From Acidobacteriaceae bacterium (GTDB taxonomy: Bacteria > Acidobacteriota > Terriglobia > Terriglobales > Acidobacteriaceae): a stretch of DNA of 18,520 nucleotides. Below, piece by piece: positions 7,123 through 14,946 of this stretch (position 1 is the stretch's first letter; each line of letters opens with the position of its first letter). The translations under genes and the position numbers were made by a program. The notes under the pieces were generated by a model that saw only the letters and a list, made by a program, of their open reading frames with translations, had not been told where the DNA came from and did no database searches. The stretch spans positions 1 to 18,520 of the forward strand of contig JAOAPG010000325.1 of assembly GCA_025462785.1 (NCBI GenBank), in the 5' to 3' direction.

Positions 7123-9390
7123 GTGAAGGATCTCCGCTCGCGTTGGAATGCGATGTTCGTTCTTTTCAGCCTGGTAATGGTGATGGGCTGCCTAGTCGTG
7201 CCTGTGCACGCTCGCACGCAGAGCCCTTCTGGGTTGGTCATTGGCGACTCGACCCCAAACTTCGGCACAGTGATAGTTGGCGACAGTACTACCGTAACCG
7301 ACACCCTTATGAACGCGACTTCCTCCGCAGTTACGATTAGCCAAGCGCAAGTGGTGGGAAGCGATTTCACGATCACAGCACCGACATTCCCCATGACTTT
7401 GGCTGCGGGTCAACAAACGACTCTTGCAATTTCGTTCGCACCTACCGCGCCAGGGCTGCCGACTGCTACGGTGTATATCTCGAGCAATGCGCCCAATTCG
7501 CCGGTCACGCTGCAGCTGTCCGCAATTGCTGTCATCCTCGGTCAGCTTGCGACAAGCCCTGCAAGCTTCAGCTTTGGAAATGTGACAGTGGGAAGCAGCC
7601 AAACCGTAACCGGAGCATTTTTCAATACCGGCGGCACGAACCTGACAATCTCGCAAGCCAGCATCAGTGGAAGCGGTTTTCAACTGAGCGGCTTAAACTT
7701 GCCCGTGACCCTACAACCCAACCAGAGCACACCGTTCAACGTAACCTTTACGCCCAGTTCGAATGGACCTGCTAGCGGCAATATTGCAGTAACCTCAAAA
7801 GTCGCGGATTGGGCGAACAACCGTCGGGGACAGTACGTTCGCTCCCACAGCAAGACCTCAAGTCAGACCACACTCATACAGATATCCGGCACGGGAGCCG
7901 CCCCTGCGACACTCACAGCTGCTTCTGCATCGCTTAGTTTTGGGAGTGTACAAACAGGTAAAAGCCAAACTCTTACGGAAACACTAACCAATACGGGCGG
8001 CTCTAGCGTGACAGTCACACAGGCTCCCCTGATCGGCTCCGGCTATAGCGTAACTGGATTAACGCTGCCGTTGACGTTGTCGGCGAACCAGAGCGCGAAT
8101 TTCAGTGTTGTCTTTGCACCGCAGTCGTCGGGAAATGCAAGCGGTAACTTGTCGATCATTAGCAACGTGTCGACTCTGGCAATCCCGCTTTCAGGAAGCG
8201 GAGTCACTCCGGGGGCTCTCAGCGCAAGCCCATCGTCGATTAACTTTGGGAACGTACAAACGGGTAAAAGCGTGACCCTCGCGGAAACCATCACCAATAC
8301 GGGTGGCTCAAGCGTGACAGTCACACAGGCTCCTCTGACCGGCTCCGGCTACAGCCTAACTGGGTTAACGTTGCCGCTCACGTTGTTGGCGAATCAGAGC
8401 GCGACTTTCAGTGTTATCTTCGCTCCGCAATCATCGGGCAATGCGAGCGGCAGCTTGTCAATCATCGGCGACGTCGCGACTGTAGGGGTTGTACTGTCGG
8501 GAGCGGGCGCGACGCCAGCGATCCTCACTAGCAACCCTTCAAGCATCGTTTTTGGGAACGTGCAGGTCGGGAATGTCAGTACCCAATTCGAGACTCTTAC
8601 CAACACCGGAGGATCGAATCTGACGATTTCGCAAGCCAGCTTGAGCGCTGCGGGGTTCAGCACGACAGGCCTGAATTTACCGCTGACTCTTACACCAGAA
8701 CAGAGTGTTTCATTCAGCGTTACCTACACCCCGCTATCTGCCAGCAGCACGACTGGTTCTTTATCGATTGTGTCCGATTCTTCGAACCCTAACGTGGGAG
8801 TTTCTCTTTCTGGCACTGGCACGGCGAGCGGACAATTGTCCGTCACGCCTACCAGTGATAATTTCGGCAACGTCGTAGTGGGAACGGCCCAAAGTACCAT
8901 GGCCACTCTCACAGCCGCGGGCTCAAGCGTAATAGTCTCGGGCGCATCAGTAAGCACATCGGAATTCTCACTGAGCGGCCTGTCATTTCCATTCACTCTG
9001 GCAGCAGGTCAGAGCACATCTTTCAGCATAACCTTTACTCCGCAGGCGAGTGGCACCGCAACGGCAACCGCCTCGTTTGCCAGCAATGCGGCAAATTCTC
9101 CCGCTGTAGCTGCGTTAACCGGCACTGGCTCCGCTCCGCCGCAACATCAAGTGGATCTCTCTTGGAATCCCAGCAATAGCGGAGGGGTAGTCGGATACAA
9201 CGTCTATCGCGGAGCAAAGACAGGCGGCCCTTACTCCAAAATCAACCCAGTACTAGACGCGTCCAACGCTTACTCTGACAGCTCTGTTACCGCGGGCCAG
9301 TCCTATTATTACGTAACGACCGCAGTAGATACATCGGGGATGGAAAGCTCATATTCAAATGAGGTCCCTGCGACGGTTCCGACGCCGTAA
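7123..9390 (+). CDS. Exported repeat protein: six choice-of-anchor D / HYDIN-like Ig domains plus C-terminal FN3
   Basis: A 755-residue protein from GTG 7123, chosen because AAGAGG (7111-7116) lies 6 bases upstream; ATG 7099 would add 8 residues with no good ribosome site. Residues about 10-30 are a Sec signal peptide ending V-H-A. Six Ig-like beta domains follow at about 38-141, 142-263, 264-365, 366-467, 468-571 and 572-673. Each shows the pattern F-G-x-V-x-V/T-G near its start, L-P-L-T-L...N-Q-S in the middle, F-A-P-Q near its end, and a closing L-S-G-S-G strand. Domains 3 and 4 are nearly identical 102-residue copies. Domain 2 holds a basic insert near 229-252. An FN3 domain (about 676-755) ends the protein, with V-D-L-S-W-N, G-Y-N-V-Y-R-G and Y-Y-V-T-T-A. 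No LPXTG, PEP-CTERM or type IX tail follows. It is probably a secreted or surface adhesin or matrix protein; its ligand is unknown. Confidence 0.88.
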   Translation: MKDLRSRWNAMFVLFSLVMVMGCLVVPVHARTQSPSGLVIGDSTPNFGTVIVGDSTTVTDTLMNATSSAVTISQAQVVGSDFTITAPTFPMTLAAGQQTTLAISFAPTAPGLPTATVYISSNAPNSPVTLQLSAIAVILGQLATSPASFSFGNVTVGSSQTVTGAFFNTGGTNLTISQASISGSGFQLSGLNLPVTLQPNQSTPFNVTFTPSSNGPASGNIAVTSKVADWANNRRGQYVRSHSKTSSQTTLIQISGTGAAPATLTAASASLSFGSVQTGKSQTLTETLTNTGGSSVTVTQAPLIGSGYSVTGLTLPLTLSANQSANFSVVFAPQSSGNASGNLSIISNVSTLAIPLSGSGVTPGALSASPSSINFGNVQTGKSVTLAETITNTGGSSVTVTQAPLTGSGYSLTGLTLPLTLLANQSATFSVIFAPQSSGNASGSLSIIGDVATVGVVLSGAGATPAILTSNPSSIVFGNVQVGNVSTQFETLTNTGGSNLTISQASLSAAGFSTTGLNLPLTLTPEQSVSFSVTYTPLSASSTTGSLSIVSDSSNPNVGVSLSGTGTASGQLSVTPTSDNFGNVVVGTAQSTMATLTAAGSSVIVSGASVSTSEFSLSGLSFPFTLAAGQSTSFSITFTPQASGTATATASFASNAANSPAVAALTGTGSAPPQHQVDLSWNPSNSGGVVGYNVYRGAKTGGPYSKINPVLDASNAYSDSSVTAGQSYYYVTTAVDTSGMESSYSNEVPATVPTP
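7912..8523 (+). repeat. Tandem duplication of a 306-base Ig-domain unit
   Basis: Two adjacent units, 7912-8217 and 8218-8523, are each exactly 306 bases (102 codons) and closely match at DNA level. For example, both contain AGCGTGACAGTCACACAGGC followed by a CTCC..CTGA..CCGGCTCCGGCTA stretch. The neighbouring Ig units of the same gene are much more diverged, so this pair looks like the most recent duplication in the array or has been kept alike by gene conversion. Confidence 0.8.
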
Positions 9391-9406
9391 TCACTGGCAG
9401 ATCACA

Positions 9407-9445
9407 CCCGCGAGTTCTCCGGAGAATTTCGCGGGCCATCTTTTT
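9407..9445 (+). terminator. Rho-independent terminator after the six-Ig gene
   Basis: An outer stem CCCGCGA (9407-9413) pairs with TCGCGGG (9429-9435). Inside it, TTCTCC pairs with GGAGAA with almost no loop. The hairpin is followed by CCATC and a five-T run at 9441-9445. It begins 17 bases after the stop codon of the six-Ig protein gene, the expected place for an intrinsic terminator. It separates this gene from the next paralogue. Confidence 0.8.
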
Positions 9446-9591
9446 CACGGAACGAGGCTCATCACCGAGCCGGGCTAACACGAAAGAACTAAAGGCGCAA
9501 GTCCTGTTCCGGGAGTTCTCAAACTAACGAGTTACTACGATGCACTTCTCAGACCTATGTCTCTGCCGAGAAAACCTAGAAACTCGTGTTC

Positions 9592-10857
9592 ATGCGATAC
9601 CTCCCCCAATACAAATCCAGATACCTGGTTCTGATGGTTTTCTACCTCGGAATCACTATTGCATCCTCAACAGCGCTTTTTGCCGCCAGCGTTTCTTTGA
9701 GCTGCAAACCTGACACCCTGTGGTTCGGGAGCGTCGTCGTAGGCCAGACCAAGAAAATCTCTGTCAGTATGACCAACAATGGATCGTCGACCGCTACAGT
9801 CTCGTCCGTGTCGCGGACTGGCACCAGTTTCAATACCAGCGGCTTGACCCTGCCAATAAGCCTAGGCGCCGGACAGAGTAAGCAATTCATGATTGCGTTT
9901 TCTCCCCAGACTGCCCAACACCTGGACGGACAATTCACTTTCTCGATCGTCGGTTCAACAACCGTCCTTAACCTCTATGCTCACGGAAACGGAACACATG
10001 GACTGGTGACCTCATCTCCGTCCAGCGTTAATTTTGGCAACGTGGCACTGACCACTAACAAGCAGGTAGCAGTAACTCTGACGAATCCAACCAATGCGAC
10101 CGTAAGCGTTTCTAAAGCGATTGTTTCCGGAAGCGGATTCAGTCGCAGCGGTCTTAGTCTTCCCCTTAGTTTGACAGGCGGACAAAGCTTTACTTTTAAG
10201 GCCATCTTCGCACCAACGGTCGCCGGGAATGCAACTGGCACGATCACCGTGACGGCGAATACTTACAACCTTGTCATTCCGTTGTCCGGTGCGGGCACAA
10301 GCTCTGCAGGTTTGAGCATTTCTCCTGGCAGTCTGCCCTTTGGTGCCGTCACGGTTGGAAGCACAAAAACATTAAGTGCAACATTGAGTGCATCGGGCAC
10401 GTCAGTGACAGTCTCTTCCGCCACGCTGAATAGTTCCGAATTTTCTCTGAGCGGAGTGACTTTCCCGTTTACTATCCTTGCGGGAAAAACAGCTTCCTTT
10501 AACGTCACTTTCGCTCCGAAAGCCTCAGGATCTGTTTCTGCCGCTCTGGCTTTCAGCAGCAATGCTTCGAATTCCTCAATAAGTCAAACTCTCACCGGTC
10601 AAGGACAAGCCGGGGCATCCCACAGTGTTGACCTCTCGTGGAATGCAGATACGGGATCCGTATCGGGCTACAACGTTTACCGTGGTACTAAGACGGGCGG
10701 CCCATATTCGAAGATAAACACCTCTTTGGATTCCAGTACAACTTACGTGGATAGCAATGTCACTTCTGGACAAACCTACTTCTACGTAACAACGGCAGTC
10801 GGAACCAGTGGGGTACAAAGTGGCTACTCCAATCAGGTGCAGGCGGTTATTCCTTAG
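9592..10857 (+). CDS. Exported repeat protein: three Ig-like domains plus C-terminal FN3 (paralogue 2)
   Basis: A 421-residue protein from ATG 9592; GTG 9586 is an alternative adding two residues, and neither has a clear Shine-Dalgarno. A Sec signal peptide covers about 1-32 (basic start with Arg/Lys, hydrophobic L-V-L-M-V-F-Y-L-G, end L-F-A-A). Ig-like domains lie at about 35-137, 138-240 and 241-341, with F-G-x-V at the start of each and F-A-P or F-S-P near the end. The FN3 domain (344-421) is very close to that of the upstream paralogue: V-D-L-S-W-N, G-Y-N-V-Y-R-G-T-K-T-G-G-P-Y-S-K-I-N, Y-V-T-T-A-V. It stops at Q-A-V-I-P with no sorting tail. The third Ig domain shares the S-E-F-S-L-S-G-x-x-F-P-F-T segment with the last Ig domain of the upstream protein. 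Likely a secreted surface or matrix protein. Confidence 0.88.
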   Translation: MRYLPQYKSRYLVLMVFYLGITIASSTALFAASVSLSCKPDTLWFGSVVVGQTKKISVSMTNNGSSTATVSSVSRTGTSFNTSGLTLPISLGAGQSKQFMIAFSPQTAQHLDGQFTFSIVGSTTVLNLYAHGNGTHGLVTSSPSSVNFGNVALTTNKQVAVTLTNPTNATVSVSKAIVSGSGFSRSGLSLPLSLTGGQSFTFKAIFAPTVAGNATGTITVTANTYNLVIPLSGAGTSSAGLSISPGSLPFGAVTVGSTKTLSATLSASGTSVTVSSATLNSSEFSLSGVTFPFTILAGKTASFNVTFAPKASGSVSAALAFSSNASNSSISQTLTGQGQAGASHSVDLSWNADTGSVSGYNVYRGTKTGGPYSKINTSLDSSTTYVDSNVTSGQTYFYVTTAVGTSGVQSGYSNQVQAVIP

Positions 10858-10904
10858 CTCACGTACGGGAATGCATTTTTTGTGGTTGAGCTAGCGATGA
10901 GGAA

Positions 10905-10941
10905 AAAGAAATAGGGCGGGATTTCTCCCGCCCTACTCTTT
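10905..10941. terminator. Rho-independent terminator after paralogue 2
   Basis: A perfect 10-bp stem, TAGGGCGGGA (10912-10921) with TCCCGCCCTA (10926-10935), loops over TTTC. It is flanked by an A-rich run (10903-10911) on the left and CTCTTT on the right, so it could end transcription in either direction. It lies about 50 bases after the stop of the three-Ig gene; no minus-strand gene reads into it. Confidence 0.75.
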
Positions 10942-11171
10942 CCCAAGAAGCTTTCAGACTCGCTAGGAAGTTACTTAAGTCACCAGCTGTGGAAAACAAC
11001 CCACTCGGGTAATTTACAATCCCCGAAACTATTGTTAATCGTTCAACTCAGGAAAGCGTGCGGACGGGAGTGCTTCACCGCAACGCGTGGGATTTGTGTT
11101 TTCTTTCTAGCGCCATTCTGCTCTCTGGCCGAATTACCTAAGTATCTGATTAAAGCGTCCACAGGAACATG

Positions 11172-11211
11172 TATTTCGGGACTCTAGTCGTCCGGAGTTT
11201 GTCCCGAAATA
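11172..11211 (+). promoter_or_regulatory. Inverted repeat just upstream of the lipoprotein gene
   Basis: TATTTCGGGAC (11172-11182) pairs perfectly with GTCCCGAAATA (11201-11211) over 11 bp. A possible inner stem CTC/GAG sits around the TAGTCGTCCG loop. The repeat ends 25 bases before ATG 11237, so it would sit in the 5' leader of the transcript or act as an operator at the promoter. There is no T-run after it, so it is not a standard terminator. Confidence 0.45.
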
Positions 11212-11236
11212 ATGATGTGGCGAGGTGTGTCGGTCT

Positions 11237-12199
11237 ATGCAGAAAGCCTTTGTTTTAGGCGCGGTATTCCTAGCCACAACTTTGCTTGTGGGCTGCAGCG
11301 TCGCGCCCACAAAGAGTGCTGGTGTCCAGAATCCGGCATCCAATCTCACGGCTTCTCCGAGTCCATTGGATTTCGGCGCTGTGTCCGACGGCAGTACCGC
11401 GACGACGTCCGTGGTCGTGACCAACACCTCAACCAGTACGAGCGCCACCGTGACTCAAGCAACAGTTACGGGAGCAGGCTTTAGCCTCGGTTCCTCCCCA
11501 TCACTGCCCGCCGTCATAACAGCTGGACAGAGCATGACGTTCGGCATCACGTTTTCTCCCACTAAGGGAGGTGCTGCTAGCGGCAGTCTTTCCATAGTGA
11601 GTGACGCAGCGGATGCGAACCTTGCTGTAACTTTGACTGGAGACGGCCTTGCTGCAGGCCAACTCGCCGTAACTCCTTCAACCATCAAATTTGGGAACGT
11701 CGCGGTGGGTAGCTCTTCAGCAAAGACTGGGACTCTCATTGCCGGCGGCTCAAGCATTACAGTGTCTACAATTGATCAGGCTGCAACAGACTACACGGTG
11801 AGCGGAATCACGTTCCCAACCACTATTTCTGCAGGACAGACCGCAAATTTCACTGTTACATTCGCGCCGCAAACGGCCGGTAGCTCTCCAGGTACTATTA
11901 CATTTGTGAGTAACGCGATCAGCAATCCAAGTCTGACTCTAACTGGCATGGGAACCCAAACGGTAAATCATTCTGTGAGCTTGTCCTGGAACAGTCAGTC
12001 AGTAGCCGGATATAGCATCTACCGGGGAACGACTGCGGGGGGCCCTTATACCAAACGGACCTCTTCCCTTCTCACCGCTCCTGATTATGTAGATGCTACC
12101 GTATCGTCGGGGTCGACTTACTACTACGTTGTAACAGCTGTGGATGCGAGTGGCGTAGAAAGTGGGTATTCCAATCAGGCTCAAGCCATAATCCCTTAG
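11237..12199 (+). CDS. Lipoprotein with two Ig-like domains plus C-terminal FN3 (paralogue 3)
   Basis: A 320-residue protein from ATG 11237; GTG 11225 would add four residues, and GAGG at 11222-11225 is the only ribosome-site candidate. The N-terminus is a type II signal peptide: M-Q-K, hydrophobic A-V-F-L-A-T-T-L, and lipobox L-V-G-C with Cys20. The next residues S-V-A give no strong Asp-type inner-membrane retention signal, so outer-membrane placement is plausible. Ig-like domains lie at about 37-142 and 143-242, and FN3 at 245-320 (V-S-L-S-W-N, G-Y-S-I-Y-R-G, Y-Y-Y-V-V-T-A-V-D). It ends Q-A-I-I-P directly after FN3. The 'last Ig + FN3' module matches the two upstream paralogues, while anchoring differs. 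It converges on rfbC with 59 bases between and no clear terminator. Confidence 0.88.
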   Translation: MQKAFVLGAVFLATTLLVGCSVAPTKSAGVQNPASNLTASPSPLDFGAVSDGSTATTSVVVTNTSTSTSATVTQATVTGAGFSLGSSPSLPAVITAGQSMTFGITFSPTKGGAASGSLSIVSDAADANLAVTLTGDGLAAGQLAVTPSTIKFGNVAVGSSSAKTGTLIAGGSSITVSTIDQAATDYTVSGITFPTTISAGQTANFTVTFAPQTAGSSPGTITFVSNAISNPSLTLTGMGTQTVNHSVSLSWNSQSVAGYSIYRGTTAGGPYTKRTSSLLTAPDYVDATVSSGSTYYYVVTAVDASGVESGYSNQAQAIIP

Positions 12200-12258
12200 G
12201 ACACAGCTAGTCCAGAAGGAGATGCCGTTCTCAACCAGATTCCGATAACGCGAACTGT

Positions 12259-12801
12259 TTATTCGAAAGTTTCCGCTGCGGTTAGCCCCACGCCCATGCG
12301 GTCCTTTTCCGAAATAATGGGCTCACCCTTGAACTGCCAATTGATGTTCAACTGAGGATCGTCCCACAAAATTGTTCGTTCTGATTCGGGATGATAAAAG
12401 TCAGTCGCCTTATACAGCACATTGGCGCTATCAGAGAGCACGCTGAACCCGTGAGCCAAGCCTGCTGGTATCCAGAGCATGCGCTTATTCTCTGCGGAGA
12501 GCGCGATTCCATACCACTTACCAAAAGTCGGCGAACTCCGGCGCAGGTCCACGGCTACATCGAAGATTTCACCGGAAACGGCGCGAATCAGTTTTCCTTG
12601 CGGATGGCGGATTTGGTAATGAAGGCCGCGCAGCACTCCTTTAGATGAGCAGGATTGATTATCCTGCACAAACCTCTCACCAATGCCGATTTCGGCCATT
12701 TTGAACTCGTTGTAGCTTTCCAAAAAAAAACCACGCTCATCCGAAAAAACTCTCGGTTCAAGAACCAAAACGCCTGGAATTGAAGTTTGCGAAACCTTCA
12801 T
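12259..12801 (-). CDS. rfbC: dTDP-4-dehydrorhamnose 3,5-epimerase
   Basis: A 180-residue cytoplasmic cupin enzyme of normal family length. It epimerises dTDP-4-keto-6-deoxy-D-glucose at C3 and C5 to dTDP-4-keto-L-rhamnose. Visible motifs are D-E-R-G-F-F-x-E at 21-28, L-R-G-L-H-Y-Q with the catalytic-type His61, I-P-A-G-L-A-H-G-F at 111-119, and Tyr130 in V-L-Y-K at the position of the RmlC catalytic tyrosine. The closing D-D-P-x-L-x-I-x-W is also typical. It is the last gene of the minus-strand operon, 66 bases after rfbA. No rfbD (4-keto reductase) follows; the next gene downstream is on the other strand. Confidence 0.95.
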   Translation of the reverse strand: MKVSQTSIPGVLVLEPRVFSDERGFFLESYNEFKMAEIGIGERFVQDNQSCSSKGVLRGLHYQIRHPQGKLIRAVSGEIFDVAVDLRRSSPTFGKWYGIALSAENKRMLWIPAGLAHGFSVLSDSANVLYKATDFYHPESERTILWDDPQLNINWQFKGEPIISEKDRMGVGLTAAETFE

Positions 12802-12867
12802 CGAGATGAACCAATCCGCGTGAACTCAAACGCGGGAATCGACCTAATCAGAATATGCAGAACCAAA

Positions 12868-13767
12868 TCAGAATACCTTCTCTTTCAGAAGTTGTAAGAG
12901 GTACGTTCCGTAGCCATTGTTCTTCATCGACGAAGCCGTGCGTTCCAGTTGATCAGCAGAAATGTAGCCGTAGCGGTAGGCGATTTCCTCCGGACAGGAA
13001 ACCATCAGTCCCTGGCGCGTTTCTATCGTCTGGATGAACAGAGACGCCTCCAGCATAGCTTCGTGCGTGCCAGTGTCGAGCCATGCCATGCCCCGGCCCA
13101 TGACTTCAACGACGAGTTGGCCCCGCGTCATGTACTCCTTATTTACGTCGGTGATTTCGAGCTCTCCGCGGGCAGAAGGTTTTAAGTCTTTCGCAATGTT
13201 CACCACTTGATTGTCATAGAAGTACAGTCCCGTGACTGCGTAGCGTGACTTCGGAACTCTGGGCTTTTCTTCGAGACTCAGAGCCTTGCCCGTCTCATCG
13301 AACTCGACTACCCCATAACGCTCCGGATCGTGCACCGGATAAGCAAACACTCGCGCGCCCTTACTATCTTCGCCAGCTTTCATAACGCTCTTGGCGAAAT
13401 CGTGGCCGTAAAAGATATTATCTCCAAGCACTAAAGCGCAGCAGGAAGACCCGATGAAGTCTTTACCAACGATGAAAGCCTGTGCAATTCCTTCCGGCCT
13501 GGGCTGGGCCACGTATTCAAAGTTCACGCCGAAGCGCGCTCCATCTCCTAACAGCTGCTGGAACCTGGGTACGTCTTCGGGGGTCGAGATGACGAGAATG
13601 TGACGTATGCCCGCTAACATTAATGTCGAGAGCGGGTAATAAATCATCGGCTTGTCGTAGATGGGTAGCAGGCTTTTGCAGACAGCGTGGGTCACGGGAT
13701 AGAGCCGAGTGCCCGATCCCCCTGCGAGAATTATTCCTTTGTAGTTTCCAGGTTTCGATGGATTCAT
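12868..13767 (-). CDS. rfbA: Glucose-1-phosphate thymidylyltransferase
   Basis: A 299-residue nucleotidyltransferase that joins glucose-1-phosphate and dTTP to give dTDP-glucose, the first step of dTDP-rhamnose synthesis. The nucleotide-binding signature L-A-G-G-S-G-T-R-L-Y-P lies at 14-24, K-S-L-L-P-I-Y-D-K-P-M at 31-41, and L-G-D-N-I-F-Y-G in the first half supplies the Mg-binding Asp. The sugar-binding V-E-F-D-E and E-E-K-P segments lie mid-protein, and W-L-D-T-G-T-H-E follows in the second half. Length and order match RmlA. It starts 16 bases after rfbB ends, indicating co-transcription. No strong Shine-Dalgarno is seen. Confidence 0.95.
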   Translation of the reverse strand: MNPSKPGNYKGIILAGGSGTRLYPVTHAVCKSLLPIYDKPMIYYPLSTLMLAGIRHILVISTPEDVPRFQQLLGDGARFGVNFEYVAQPRPEGIAQAFIVGKDFIGSSCCALVLGDNIFYGHDFAKSVMKAGEDSKGARVFAYPVHDPERYGVVEFDETGKALSLEEKPRVPKSRYAVTGLYFYDNQVVNIAKDLKPSARGELEITDVNKEYMTRGQLVVEVMGRGMAWLDTGTHEAMLEASLFIQTIETRQGLMVSCPEEIAYRYGYISADQLERTASSMKNNGYGTYLLQLLKEKVF

Positions 13768-13783
13768 TGTTTAGAAAGATGCG

Positions 13784-14854
13784 CTATACAGAATACTGCG
13801 TGGCAATCCATTGCCGATAGTTACCGCTGGTGACTTCGCGGATCCAGGCGTCATTCGCTAGATACCAGTCGATAGTTTTGCGAATTCCGCTTTCAAATGT
13901 CTCTTTTGGTTTCCAGCTCAATTCAGATTCGATTTTTCGCACGTCAATGGCATATCGGCGATCGTGGCCGGGACGGTCCTGTACGTATGTTATGAGTTTG
14001 CTGTGCGGTACCACCGGATCAGATGGCCTGAGTTCATCGAGGACCGAGCAAATGGTATGCACTATTTCGATGTTCTTTTTTTCGTTCCGTCCACCGATGT
14101 TATAAGTCTCGCCGGTACGGCCACGAGAAAGCACGGAGCGGATGGCATTGCAGTGATCCCCAACAAAGAGCCAGTCACGGACATTTTTTCCGTCTCCATA
14201 AACCGGAAGAGACTTGCCATTGAGCGCATTCAAAATAACGAGGGGGATCAATTTCTCCGGGAACTGAAATGGCCCATAGTTATTTGAGCAGTTCGTAGTC
14301 AATGTCGGTAAGCCGTAGGTGTGATGATATGCGCGCACTAGATGGTCGGAGGCCGCCTTGGTTGCCGAGTAAGGACTGTTGGGGGCGTATGTCGAAGTCT
14401 CGGAAAAAGCCGGATCATCTAGGCCGAGCGAACCGTAAACTTCGTCGGTGGAGACATGCAAAAAACGGAATGCTGTTTTTTCTTCGCTTTCGAGCGCAGA
14501 CCAATATGCACGCACTTCTTCCAGCAAACTAAACGTTCCATTTACGTTTGTGCGAACGAAATCATCGGGACCGTGGATGGACCTGTCAACATGACTTTCG
14601 GCCGCAAAGTGGACAACGGCTCGTGGCTGATGACGCTGCAACAGATCAGCAAGCAGGGGGCGGTCGCCAATGTCTCCGTGAACAAAACTGTAGCGGGGAT
14701 TGGTCGATACACTTTCCAGATTGCCTAGGTTCCCGGCGTAAGTCAGCTTGTCGACGTTGATAACTGGACGACGCTCAGCCCCCAGCCATTGCAGAATGAA
14801 ATTGGAGCCGATGAATCCGGCACCGCCAGTCACAATAATGGGGTTTGTCTGCAT
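13784..14854 (-). CDS. rfbB: dTDP-glucose 4,6-dehydratase
   Basis: A 356-residue short-chain dehydrogenase/reductase (extended type) that converts dTDP-glucose to dTDP-4-keto-6-deoxyglucose using bound NAD. The NAD motif G-G-A-G-F-I-G lies at 10-16, the catalytic T-D-E triad at 136-138 (H-V-S-T-D-E-V-Y-G), and the Y-x3-K pair is Tyr162/Lys166 in Y-S-A-T-K-A. The N-C-S-N-N-Y-G-P-F-Q and R-D-W-L-F-V-x-D-H segments are typical of RmlB. It lies 92 bases after the exosortase gene and 16 bases before rfbA, all on the minus strand. Confidence 0.96.
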   Translation of the reverse strand: MQTNPIIVTGGAGFIGSNFILQWLGAERRPVINVDKLTYAGNLGNLESVSTNPRYSFVHGDIGDRPLLADLLQRHQPRAVVHFAAESHVDRSIHGPDDFVRTNVNGTFSLLEEVRAYWSALESEEKTAFRFLHVSTDEVYGSLGLDDPAFSETSTYAPNSPYSATKAASDHLVRAYHHTYGLPTLTTNCSNNYGPFQFPEKLIPLVILNALNGKSLPVYGDGKNVRDWLFVGDHCNAIRSVLSRGRTGETYNIGGRNEKKNIEIVHTICSVLDELRPSDPVVPHSKLITYVQDRPGHDRRYAIDVRKIESELSWKPKETFESGIRKTIDWYLANDAWIREVTSGNYRQWIATQYSV

Positions 14855-14946
14855 GTTATCGCACAGCTTTAAGAGGTCATGAATACGTCTGGAGACCTAA
14901 CCATACTAAACCAGAAATGATGGAACTTGACGCTAGCACCTTCGCC

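Larger units (their letters stand above)
10858..11236. other. Intergenic region between paralogues 2 and 3
   Basis: There are 379 bases without a supportable gene. It contains the terminator of paralogue 2 near 10905-10941 and an inverted repeat just before paralogue 3 at 11172-11211. The promoter of paralogue 3 should lie between about 10990 and 11170; I see no confident -35/-10 pair. Confidence 0.6.

Noticed and set aside
7183..7194. V-M-G-C in the signal peptide of the six-Ig protein as a lipobox
   Set aside because: The hydrophobic stretch continues after the Cys (L-V-V-P) and ends at V-H-A, which fits signal peptidase I; the Met before Gly is not a usual lipobox residue.
7192..7683. A 163-codon minus-strand open frame and similar antisense frames inside the Ig-repeat genes
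   Set aside because: Antisense frames are common in low-complexity Thr/Ser/Val-rich coding sequence; the plus strand clearly encodes Ig domains.
7912..8523. Regular direct repeats considered as a CRISPR or satellite array
   Set aside because: The units are 306 bases, in frame, and encode whole Ig domains; there are no short repeats with unique spacers.
12846..12875. Two copies of AATCAGAATA, 20 bases apart, between rfbC and rfbA
   Set aside because: Only two 10-base copies, one inside the rfbA stop region; too short to support a functional repeat.
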